DNA of 10,019 nt from Candidatus Moranbacteria bacterium GW2011_GWE1_49_15 (lineage in GTDB: Bacteria; Patescibacteriota; Minisyncoccia; Moranbacterales; GWC2-37-73), in contig LCPX01000034.1 in the NCBI GenBank assembly GCA_001003855.1, positions 1 to 10,019 of the forward strand. The letters are read 5' to 3'. How positions within the stretch are numbered: the stretch's first letter is position 1; each line of letters begins with the position of its first letter. Positions 4,346 through 10,019 of the stretch are shown piece by piece. The translations under genes and the position numbers were made by a program. The notes under the pieces were generated by a model that was not told where the DNA came from, did no database searches, and saw only the letters and a list, made by a program, of their open reading frames with translations.

Positions 4346-5569
4346 ATGGAAAATAAAATGGAATTCCCTTTTAACAAAGTCGTCGGTGGTGATGTTGGGC
4401 GAAAAGAGGAAATGAAAGAGTACTGGCGCAGGGACGTCAAAAGGCTTTCTGAAAAGAACGGAGAAATATTGAAGGATTTGGAATTGGAGCTTTCGGAGGA
4501 AGAGAGGGAAGACATTGAAATGATCGGTGGATATGTGAACGTGATTGCCAGCCGCTACGGAGCAGAAGAAAAGCCGGCTACGGAAGTCGTCCTGCTCGAA
4601 GAAGGAGGTGTTTCCAAGATGACCGGCGGAAAATTCAGGTCCGGCGCCTGCTCGCAATATCAAAGAAGTATTATCATGGACGAGAGTCCCTCGCGTTTGG
4701 CATTCGCGACCACGTTGGCCCACGAAATGTTCCATTTGGCCGGGTATACCACTTTGCGTTTTTCAAAGAATGAAAACGATGTTTATTTGAGCAGGACGGG
4801 AATTACTATGGAATCGAAAGACGGAGACGTGGAATATTTCAAAGAGATCGAGGAGGCGTTGGTATCGCGGGCGGAACATATGCTTTTTGACGAATATCTG
4901 TGCAAGGATCCCCGTTATGCCGATGAGATCGCCAAGACGGATTTCGTGAAAAAATGGCTTCGCAAATCGTTCGAGGCATACGGAACTTTTTCAAGGGAGC
5001 AAGAAGAATTTTTGGACTCTGTTTATTCTTTTCCGGACATCGACGAGTTGATCGAGAAATTGGAAGGGAATGAGAGTGAGCAATTCAAATTCGGTTATCT
5101 TCATGGATATGTCGACGAGATGTTGGAAGAGGAATCCGTGATATTCCATGAGAGACGCGGGGAGAGAAAAAAATTCGATTCGCTGGTGGATTCCATAATG
5201 GAAAATTCGGCCGGTAAATATACCGACCGACAAGAGATTCTTGATTTGTTTATGAGGGCGCATTTTTCCGGCAAGCTTTTGCCTTTGGCGCGAGTTGTCG
5301 AGCAGTCGATGGGTAAGGGATCTTTTCGGGAGGTTGCGGAGAATTTTGCGTCATATTACGATAACGCGCAGGAAGACATGGACGGACAAAGCAGGGAGAA
5401 TGAAGAAGGAAATTTAGACAGCGTCCATTCCGTTGAGGAATTCAATAGGCAGGATATGGAAGAATTACTGGCCAAAAGGAAAGCGGAAGCGGAGGAACTG
5501 GCGAGAAGGCAGAAGGAAAAAATCGAAATGTTGGAGAAGGCTGAAAAGGATGGAAAGCTAACTTTTTAA
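4346..5569 (+). CDS. Putative HExxH zinc metalloprotein
   Basis: A 407-residue protein without signal peptide or membrane helix. Residues 122-134 read TTLAHEMFHLAGY, an HExxH zinc site (H126, E127, H130) in the usual hydrophobic frame. The glutamate-rich helix EIEEALVSRAEHML (167-180), about 40 residues later, could supply the third ligand, as in gluzincin-type peptidases. The middle part (190-340) is mostly helical and unlike any family I recognise. Residues 369-400 form a charged coiled coil (MEELLAKRKAEAEELARRQK). Peptidase activity is inferred from the motif only. ATG at 4346 is used, but ATG at 4358 is equally possible because neither has a good Shine-Dalgarno site. It is followed after nine bases by a small membrane-protein gene, so the two are probably cotranscribed. 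Confidence 0.75.
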   Translation: MENKMEFPFNKVVGGDVGRKEEMKEYWRRDVKRLSEKNGEILKDLELELSEEEREDIEMIGGYVNVIASRYGAEEKPATEVVLLEEGGVSKMTGGKFRSGACSQYQRSIIMDESPSRLAFATTLAHEMFHLAGYTTLRFSKNENDVYLSRTGITMESKDGDVEYFKEIEEALVSRAEHMLFDEYLCKDPRYADEIAKTDFVKKWLRKSFEAYGTFSREQEEFLDSVYSFPDIDELIEKLEGNESEQFKFGYLHGYVDEMLEEESVIFHERRGERKKFDSLVDSIMENSAGKYTDRQEILDLFMRAHFSGKLLPLARVVEQSMGKGSFREVAENFASYYDNAQEDMDGQSRENEEGNLDSVHSVEEFNRQDMEELLAKRKAEAEELARRQKEKIEMLEKAEKDGKLTF

Positions 5570-5578
5570 TTTCAATAT

Positions 5579-5749
5579 ATGGAAAAGATCAGGGTCGAGC
5601 AGCACGGCTTCACCGCGTTTTCGTGGTTCGCCGGGTGGCTGTTCACGATCGGTTTTCTGGATTTGGAATTTTTCTGGGAAGGCGTGTTCGCAATCGTCCT
5701 TTGGCCGTATTACATCGGCGTGGCGGTGAGCGGAATGGTTCGCGGTTAG
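5579..5749 (+). CDS. Small membrane protein, 56 residues
   Basis: The frame reads MEKIRVEQHGFTAFSWFAGW, LFTIGFLDLEFFWEGVFAIV and LWPYYIGVAVSGMVRG, then TAG. It has two hydrophobic stretches: WFAGWLFTIGFLDL (16-29) and VFAIVLWPYYIGVAV (36-50), separated by EFFWEG. This is a two-helix hairpin or a helix plus an amphipathic segment in the inner membrane. The WPYYIG motif recalls small uncharacterised membrane proteins seen in many bacteria, including Patescibacteria, but no function is known to me. It starts nine bases after the HExxH gene stop, so it is likely its operon partner. It lacks a Shine-Dalgarno site, and a GC-rich hairpin follows at 5762-5776. Confidence 0.65.
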   Translation: MEKIRVEQHGFTAFSWFAGWLFTIGFLDLEFFWEGVFAIVLWPYYIGVAVSGMVRG

Positions 5750-5761
5750 ATCGGGTCGGAA

Positions 5762-5776
5762 ACCCCCCTGGGGGGT
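5762..5776 (+). terminator. Possible weak terminator
   Basis: A-C6 followed by T and G6-T makes a short, very GC-rich hairpin 12 bases after the stop at 5749. A T6 run follows only 16 bases later, so it is not a standard intrinsic terminator. It separates the membrane-protein gene from the sigma-factor promoter. Confidence 0.35.
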
Positions 5777-5787
5777 GGATAACAAGC

Positions 5788-5815
5788 TTGATTTTTTGCA
5801 AAAACCTGGTATAAT
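5788..5815 (+). promoter_or_regulatory. Sigma-factor gene promoter with extended -10
   Basis: TTGATT (5788-5793), a 16-bp spacer and TGG-TATAAT (5807-5815) make the best promoter in the window. The -10 hexamer is flanked exactly by CTGG and CCAG (5806-5809 and 5816-5819), a small inverted repeat that could serve a regulator. Transcription would start near 5822, leaving a leader of about 69 bases. Confidence 0.75.
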
Positions 5816-5890
5816 CCAGATTCGATTTTGAATAGGGATTTTTTTATATATATATAACGGCACCTTTACAAATTCATAGGGGAGGACTAC

Positions 5891-7618
5891 GTGGACGATT
5901 TCGAGAGGATTAATTTGGCGGAAATCGAGGAGGAAATTTCCGATTTCGACGAGGATGAAATAGAAGAACCGGAGGATATCGGAGATGAGCCGGAAGAGGA
6001 CGGCGACGACGTCAAATTGGCGCCGGGCGAAGCGGCAAGCAGTGGACCGGTGGCCGCATATCTGAAGGAGATATACAAAACCGAGCTGTTGTCAGCCAAG
6101 GAGGAGCGCGAACTGGCTTATCGGATGAAAAACGGTGATTCCTGGGCTCGTGACAAGTTGGTCGAGGCTAATTTGCGTTTGGTCGTCAATATCGCCAGGA
6201 AATACCAGGGCAGGGGCGTCCATTTGCCCGACCTCATCAGTGAGGGGAATATCGGGTTGATGACGGCGGTGAAAAGATTCAAGGTCGAGAAAGGTTTCCG
6301 TTTGACGACCTATGCGACCTGGTGGATACGCCAGTCGATCAGCAGGTCCATCGCCGACAAATCCAGGACCATACGCTATCCCGTGCATGTCCATGACGAG
6401 ATAAGCAAAATAGCCGCGGTGGAGGAAAAGCTGACGGCAAGGTTGGCAAGACGTCCGTCGATCGGGGAAATCGCCCAGGATCTGGGAATGAGCGATGAAC
6501 AGGTCGAGAAGTCGATGGTCATGCGCCGCGGCGTCGAATCATTGGAACATCCGTATGGGAACAAAGACGACGCCTACACCCTCGGCGACACCGTCGAGGA
6601 TTGCAAATCCTCCAAATCCGACAGGTTGGTCGAGGCGAGCGAGTGGGAGGAATATTATCTCGAGGCGATGAAGGAAACTCTGACTTTTTGCGACATGGCA
6701 CTTTTGGCCGCGCGTAAGGAGGAATGGGAGTGCCCTTCGGAGTATCAAAAATGCGACGGAAAGGCCAGAATAATCCTGCATAAGCTCATGTTGCACGTGC
6801 TCAAAAATAATATCGGAATTTCTTGGCATGAACTGGAAATCTTCTTCGGTCTCAAACAGAGCGACAAGTGTCTGGCCAAGGAAACGGAAGACGCGATCAT
6901 AGACGCGATGCTGGAAATCTTGAGACACGAAGAGGTCGACCTTCTGATCTGGTGGCATGGGACCGGAGGCGAGACTTTTTCGCTCGATAACATCGGCCGC
7001 ATGCACGGACGGACCAGGGAAAGGATCAGGCAAAGGGAAGTTAAGATCAATCGGAAGGTTTGGGGTTACATAGCCAGAAAAGAAGCCAAGGCTGCTTTCG
7101 AGAAAAGCAGGCGGGTGTTCAAGGTCGGAACGGTGTATGGGAACGTGCTCGAGGACGAATTCGATTACGATCAGCCGCCGACTGGTCCCTCGGACTCTCC
7201 ACTTTCTTCGGAAATCGAAAAGGAGCCCTTGGAAAAATTGAAGGAGCTTTTGGCCGACCCATCCGCCCACTATCTCAATATCCTCAAATGGATGACGAAA
7301 TGTTTGGAAAAAGGTGGATTCGGCAAGAAGGAATTGCTGACGAAGGTGGGCAAAAGGGAGGATTGGTTCCGCAAGTTCAAGGGGCTCGAAACGCTCTGCT
7401 TGGAGGCCAGGAGGATGATTTTCAGCGCTCCGCTGAAAAACGGGAAGCCGTTTTTCCATATGGAAGCCGCCTTGACGATCGCCGCGATACCTTTCGTGGA
7501 ACTGCAAGTCAAGGTGGTCGAGGAGTGCCTGAAACTCTCTCTGCGCAAGAAATCCAAGATCGAAGCGCGCATCAATGTCCTGATGATGGAAGGTCTTGAA
7601 AAAATGAAGCGCATGTAA
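5891..7618 (+). CDS. Sigma-70 family RNA polymerase sigma factor, RpoD/SigA-like, atypical
   Basis: A 575-residue promoter-recognition subunit. The start is GTG, with GGAGG five bases upstream, the strongest ribosome site in the window. Residues 1-45 are strongly acidic, like region 1.1. Region 1.2 begins at GPVAAYLKEI (52), and region 2 spans about 93-170 with LRLVVNIARKY, DLISEGNIGL and YATWWIRQSISRSIADKSRT. Q148 matches E. coli Q437, and S151 replaces T440 in the -10 reading helix. Region 3 is at about 172-237 (RRPSIGEIAQDLGMS, LGDTVED). Region 4.2 is SLDNIGRMHGRTRERIRQRE (364-383), with the -35 contact residues kept. Two oddities stand out: roughly 80 extra residues lie between LGDTVED and region 4.1, and about 185 residues follow region 4.2. 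I recognise no domain in either. It may be the main sigma factor of the genome or an alternative one. Confidence 0.9.
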   Translation: MDDFERINLAEIEEEISDFDEDEIEEPEDIGDEPEEDGDDVKLAPGEAASSGPVAAYLKEIYKTELLSAKEERELAYRMKNGDSWARDKLVEANLRLVVNIARKYQGRGVHLPDLISEGNIGLMTAVKRFKVEKGFRLTTYATWWIRQSISRSIADKSRTIRYPVHVHDEISKIAAVEEKLTARLARRPSIGEIAQDLGMSDEQVEKSMVMRRGVESLEHPYGNKDDAYTLGDTVEDCKSSKSDRLVEASEWEEYYLEAMKETLTFCDMALLAARKEEWECPSEYQKCDGKARIILHKLMLHVLKNNIGISWHELEIFFGLKQSDKCLAKETEDAIIDAMLEILRHEEVDLLIWWHGTGGETFSLDNIGRMHGRTRERIRQREVKINRKVWGYIARKEAKAAFEKSRRVFKVGTVYGNVLEDEFDYDQPPTGPSDSPLSSEIEKEPLEKLKELLADPSAHYLNILKWMTKCLEKGGFGKKELLTKVGKREDWFRKFKGLETLCLEARRMIFSAPLKNGKPFFHMEAALTIAAIPFVELQVKVVEECLKLSLRKKSKIEARINVLMMEGLEKMKRM

Positions 7619-7633
7619 AGCATGTGATGGATC

Positions 7634-7744
7634 GGTTCAACCGGTTTGCCGAAAGGGGGTATTATTAAGGAGTAATAAAACAAAAATAACCCCGGTTGAA
7701 TCCTCGGCAGGTCGAGGTCTGCTTTTGGCAGAATTTGACGGGGC
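7634..7744 (+). promoter_or_regulatory. Structured leader RNA of the trxB-like gene, possible riboswitch-like element
   Basis: The 134 bases between the sigma gene and the trxB ATG hold several exact complementarities. A tight three-way junction is possible: CCCCG (7690-7694) with CGGGG (7739-7743), AAT with ATT, hairpin CCTCG/CGAGG (7702-7717) and hairpin TCTGC/GCAGA (7718-7732), with no unpaired base at the junction. Competing pairings are TTCAACCGG (7636-7644) with CCGGTTGAA (7692-7700), and GGGGT (7656-7660) with ACCCC (7689-7693). A hairpin, TTATTA/TAATAA (7662-7678), shows AGGAG in its loop. The G run at 7740-7743, nine bases before the ATG, is paired only in the first fold. No known riboswitch class was recognised. 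Confidence 0.5.
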
Positions 7745-7752
7745 AAGTAAAT

Positions 7753-8670
7753 ATGAATAAATATGATTTGGTTATTGTCGGCGCGGGACCGGCGGGATTG
7801 GGGGCTTCCATATACGCTTCGAGGTATAAGTTGGGGCACGTGGTGCTCGGCGAGGAAATCGGCGGACAGGTGACCGAAGCTTGGGAGATAGAGAATTATG
7901 CCGGTTTTGAATCCATTTCCGGAAAGGAACTCATGGAAAGGTTCCGCAAGCAAACCGAGAACCTCGGAGCCAAGATCGTGCCGTCCGTGGTGCAGAAAGT
8001 CTCCCAAAAGGGCGAAGGGTTCGAGATCCACACGAACGTCGACAATTATGAAGCCAAAGCCGTCATCTTCGCGTTGGGAATGAAGCCGCGCAAGATGAAC
8101 ATCCCGGGCGAAGACGAATTCGTGGGCAAAGGCGTATCCTATTGTGCGACCTGCGACGCCATGTTTTTCAGAAGGAAAGAAGTCGTGGTGGTGGGAGGAG
8201 GGGACGCGGCGGCTACCGCGGCGATACACCTCAGCGAATTCGCCAGCAAAGTGACGCTTCTTTATAAGGACGAATTGTCGGCAGAGCCTTCTTGGGTGGA
8301 AGAAATGGAAAAAAATCCGAAGATAGAAATCAGATGTTGCTCCAAGGTCGTGGGCATAAAAGGGACCCATAAGGTGGAAAGCATCATCTATGAAAATTCC
8401 GGAAAGATAGAAGAATTGGCAGTAGAGGGTGTATTTATTGAAATAGGCTCAACGCCCGGAGTCATGATCGCCAAAGAGTTGGGCGTGGCGACGGACGAGC
8501 AGAGCTATATCGTCGTCGACCAGACGCAGAAGACCAACGTCGAGAACGTCTATGCGGCGGGGGACGTGACTACGGGATCGAACAAATTCCGTCAGATCAT
8601 CACGGCCGTGGCCGAAGGCGCGGTGGCTGCCGGAAGCGTATATAAGAAATTGAAGCTTACTAAGAAATAA
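7753..8670 (+). CDS. trxB: Thioredoxin reductase-like FAD flavoprotein
   Basis: A 305-residue enzyme of normal TrxB length. The FAD-binding motif is VIVGAGPAGLGASIYA (7-22), with GGQVTEAWEIENYAG (37-51). The redox-active pair is CATC (131-134), the second nucleotide site is VVVVGGGDAAATAA (144-157) and the C-terminal FAD motif is NVYAAGDVTTG (265-275), followed by FRQIITAVAEGAVAA. In NADPH-dependent TrxB the second strand is followed by HRRxxFRA; here it reads LLYKDELSAEP, one residue shorter and without both arginines. NADPH use is therefore doubtful; NADH or another donor is possible. ATG at 7753 is chosen because MNKYDLVIVG is the usual family start; an upstream in-frame TTG falls in the structured leader. 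The malic enzyme gene starts 11 bases after the stop, so the two are in one operon. The function is reduction of thioredoxin-type disulfides. Confidence 0.9.
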   Translation: MNKYDLVIVGAGPAGLGASIYASRYKLGHVVLGEEIGGQVTEAWEIENYAGFESISGKELMERFRKQTENLGAKIVPSVVQKVSQKGEGFEIHTNVDNYEAKAVIFALGMKPRKMNIPGEDEFVGKGVSYCATCDAMFFRRKEVVVVGGGDAAATAAIHLSEFASKVTLLYKDELSAEPSWVEEMEKNPKIEIRCCSKVVGIKGTHKVESIIYENSGKIEELAVEGVFIEIGSTPGVMIAKELGVATDEQSYIVVDQTQKTNVENVYAAGDVTTGSNKFRQIITAVAEGAVAAGSVYKKLKLTKK

Positions 8671-8681
8671 TATTTACGAAA

Positions 8682-9812
8682 ATGAGCGAAGCGATAGAAT
8701 TGTCCAAAAAAATCGGAGGGAAGATCGAGATAAAATCGAAAAAGAAACTGACGAAGGAAACTTTGTCGGTTTTGTATACGCCTGGAGTGGCTGACGTGTG
8801 CAAGGCGATCGCAAAAAACAAGAAACTTTCCCACGAATATACCATACGCAAAAACACCGTAGCCGTCGTTTCCGACGGAAGCGCGGTTTTGGGGCTGGGA
8901 AACATCGGTCCGGAAGCGGGTCTTCCGGTGATGGAGGGGAAGGCGTTGCTTTTCAAAGAGCTCGGGGGAGTGGATGCGGTGCCCTTGGTTCTGAACACCC
9001 AAATTACCGAGGAAATTATTGAGATAGTCAAGTCGATCGCACCGACTTTCGGTGGGATCAATCTGGAAGACATTTCCGCCCCGCGCTGTTTCGAAATCGA
9101 GGAAAGACTCAAGGAGGCTTTGACTATCCCGGTGTTCCATGACGACCAGCACGGGACGGCGATCGTCGTTTTGGCCGGGCTCATCAACGCGCTCAAAGTC
9201 GTGAAGAAAGATGTGAAAAAAATCCGCATAGTGATTTCCGGAGCCGGGGCGGCGGGAGTGGCGATCATGAAATTGCTTCTCAAATATGGCGCGAAAAACA
9301 TCTTGGTCTTGGACAGCAAAGGGATCATCTATGAAGGCAGGATGGAAAACGAGACCGAAATAAAAATTGAAATTGCCAAAATAACGAATAAGGAAAAGAA
9401 AATGGGAACTTTGGCCCACGCCCTGGAAGGAGCGGACGTTTTCATCGGGGTAAGCGCTCCGAACCTTTTGAAAGCCGAAGACGTTTCTATGATGGCCAAG
9501 GACGCGATAGTTTTCGCGATGAGTAATCCGGTTCCTGAAATCATGCCGGAAGAAGCGAAAAAAGGCGGAGCCGCCATCGTGGCCACCGGAAGGTCGGATT
9601 ATCCGAACCAGATCAATAATGTCTTGGCTTTTCCTGGAATTTTCCGAGGGGCCTTGGACAACCACGTCAGGAAGATAACCGACGCGCACAAATTGAAAGC
9701 CGCGACCGCCCTGGCTTCTTTGGTGAAAAATCCGACCCGTGATAAAATCATAATAGGAGCGTTGGACAAGCGCGCCCCGAAAGCGGTAGCCGCGATATTC
9801 AAAACGAAATAA
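8682..9812 (+). CDS. Malic enzyme, short NAD-type
   Basis: A 376-residue enzyme that oxidatively decarboxylates malate to pyruvate and CO2 with NAD(P)+ and a divalent metal. The N-terminal malic domain shows LYTPGVADVCKAI (31-43), VSDGSAVLGLGNIGPEAGLP (63-82) and EGKALLFKELGGVDAVP (85-101). The metal and substrate segments are NLEDISAPRCFEIE (127-140) and IPVFHDDQHGTA (149-160). The Rossmann domain starts at IVISGAGAAGVA (183-194), and an acidic residue, D211, ends its second strand (LVLDSKG), which favours NAD over NADP. MSNPVPEI (280-287) and ATGRSDYPNQINN (301-313) complete the active site. It has the short form's length and lacks the phosphotransacetylase-like extension of MaeB. It sits between the trxB-like gene and the yjbQ start, with no promoter of its own visible and no Shine-Dalgarno site. 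Confidence 0.93.
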   Translation: MSEAIELSKKIGGKIEIKSKKKLTKETLSVLYTPGVADVCKAIAKNKKLSHEYTIRKNTVAVVSDGSAVLGLGNIGPEAGLPVMEGKALLFKELGGVDAVPLVLNTQITEEIIEIVKSIAPTFGGINLEDISAPRCFEIEERLKEALTIPVFHDDQHGTAIVVLAGLINALKVVKKDVKKIRIVISGAGAAGVAIMKLLLKYGAKNILVLDSKGIIYEGRMENETEIKIEIAKITNKEKKMGTLAHALEGADVFIGVSAPNLLKAEDVSMMAKDAIVFAMSNPVPEIMPEEAKKGGAAIVATGRSDYPNQINNVLAFPGIFRGALDNHVRKITDAHKLKAATALASLVKNPTRDKIIIGALDKRAPKAVAAIFKTK

Positions 9813-9825
9813 TAAAATAAAAATA

Positions 9826-9862
9826 GGCGCAGGCGCGGAATTCCGTTCCGTCGCGATGCGCC
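9826..9862. other. GC-rich hairpin between malic enzyme and yjbQ
   Basis: GGCGCA pairs with TGCGCC, GCG with CGC and GGAA with TTCC, giving 13 bp with two small internal loops and a five-base loop. The T-rich tract lies on the minus strand after the hairpin (9811-9825), so it would terminate minus-strand transcription. In the plus direction it has no U tract and may only stabilise the mRNA end or reduce read-through. Confidence 0.4.
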
Positions 9863-9875
9863 ACGTCCATTCCAT

Positions 9876-10019
9876 ATGGAAGTCAAAATACACAGACAAA
9901 AAATAAACGTCGAGAGCACCACGCAGATCGAATTCATCGACATCACCGAAAAGGTCCAGGATGCGGTGGAGAAATCCGGGATCAGGCAGGGCCAGGCCCT
10001 GATCTATGTCCCGCACACC
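9876..10019 (+). CDS. yjbQ: YjbQ/UPF0047 family protein, 3' end cut off
   Basis: Forty-eight codons are visible before the window ends. The start MEVKIHRQKINVESTTQIEF is followed by IDITEKVQDAVEKSGIRQGQ and ALIYVPHT, which matches the N-terminus of the YjbQ family: a first strand, the FxDITxxV helix, and the VPHT motif that begins the active-site region. Family members are about 130-140 residues, and some have thiamine-phosphate synthase activity. The true in vivo role is unsettled. The conserved histidines further on are outside the window. The start codon lies in the palindrome TTCCATATGGAA (9870-9881), and no Shine-Dalgarno site is present. The gene may be read through from the malic enzyme. 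Confidence 0.8.
   Translation, partial: MEVKIHRQKINVESTTQIEFIDITEKVQDAVEKSGIRQGQALIYVPHT

Noticed and set aside
5762..5798. A strong intrinsic terminator before the sigma gene
   Set aside because: The T6 run is 16 bases after the GC hairpin and overlaps the promoter -35 region, so it is listed only as weak.
7690..7744. A tRNA or tRNA fragment, suggested by stacked hairpins in the trxB leader
   Set aside because: There is no seven-base acceptor stem, no GTTCRA T-loop in the right place, no anticodon arm of seven-base loop and no CCA context.
6539..8370. Two long minus-strand open frames opposite the sigma factor and trxB
   Set aside because: They lie opposite clear sigma-70 and TrxB motifs, lack ribosome sites and look like shadow translations.
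8592..10016. Long minus-strand open frame opposite trxB, malic enzyme and yjbQ
   Set aside because: It is the reverse of well-recognised genes. Its protein is low in complexity and matches nothing, and open frames are common opposite GC-biased third positions.

Overview
The window looks like part of a small-genome bacterium of the Candidate Phyla Radiation (Patescibacteria, Parcubacteria/Moranbacteria-like). This placement is inferred from gene content and style, not from a marker gene. The clues are a Cas2/PaaX-like winged-helix protein of the type common in that group, short uncharacterised genes, an OmdA-like protein ending in CCWAGCPHR, a malic enzyme next to a thioredoxin-reductase-like flavoprotein, and few good Shine-Dalgarno sites. 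UGA is used as a stop (genes ending at 373 and 2219), so the UGA=Gly code of Gracilibacteria/Absconditabacteria does not apply.

Layout. Positions 1-1700 form a regulatory island: an ArsR-like winged-helix gene, a membrane-anchored winged-helix gene, an unknown coiled-coil gene, and a 5'-truncated copy of the membrane-anchored regulator. A 32-bp operator built from four 8-bp units lies between the first two genes. A second copy sits directly on the truncated copy, and the last part of a third copy is visible at the left edge. Positions 1701-3820 hold an HhH-GPD-like protein, a winged-helix/Cas2-like gene bracketed by four copies of a 34-bp palindromic repeat (three upstream, one containing its stop codon), a RimI-like acetyltransferase and a YdeI/OmdA-like protein. 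Positions 3840-4190 hold a small minus-strand gene with its own terminator and plausible promoter. Positions 4250-5750 hold an HExxH putative metalloprotein and a 56-residue membrane protein. Positions 5788-7618 hold an atypical sigma-70 factor with a strong promoter, an insertion before region 4 and a C-terminal extension of about 185 residues.

Positions 7634-10019 look like a metabolic operon: trxB-like reductase, NAD-type malic enzyme and the start of a YjbQ-family gene. The trxB leader can form a compact three-way junction that competes with two other pairings, so it is a good candidate for an undescribed cis-regulatory RNA. The reductase lacks the usual NADPH-binding HRRxxxR motif, which suggests a different electron donor.

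The points most worth following are the trxB leader RNA, the repeat-bracketed Cas2-like gene, the four-octamer operator with its duplicated regulator fragment, and the remodelled sigma factor.
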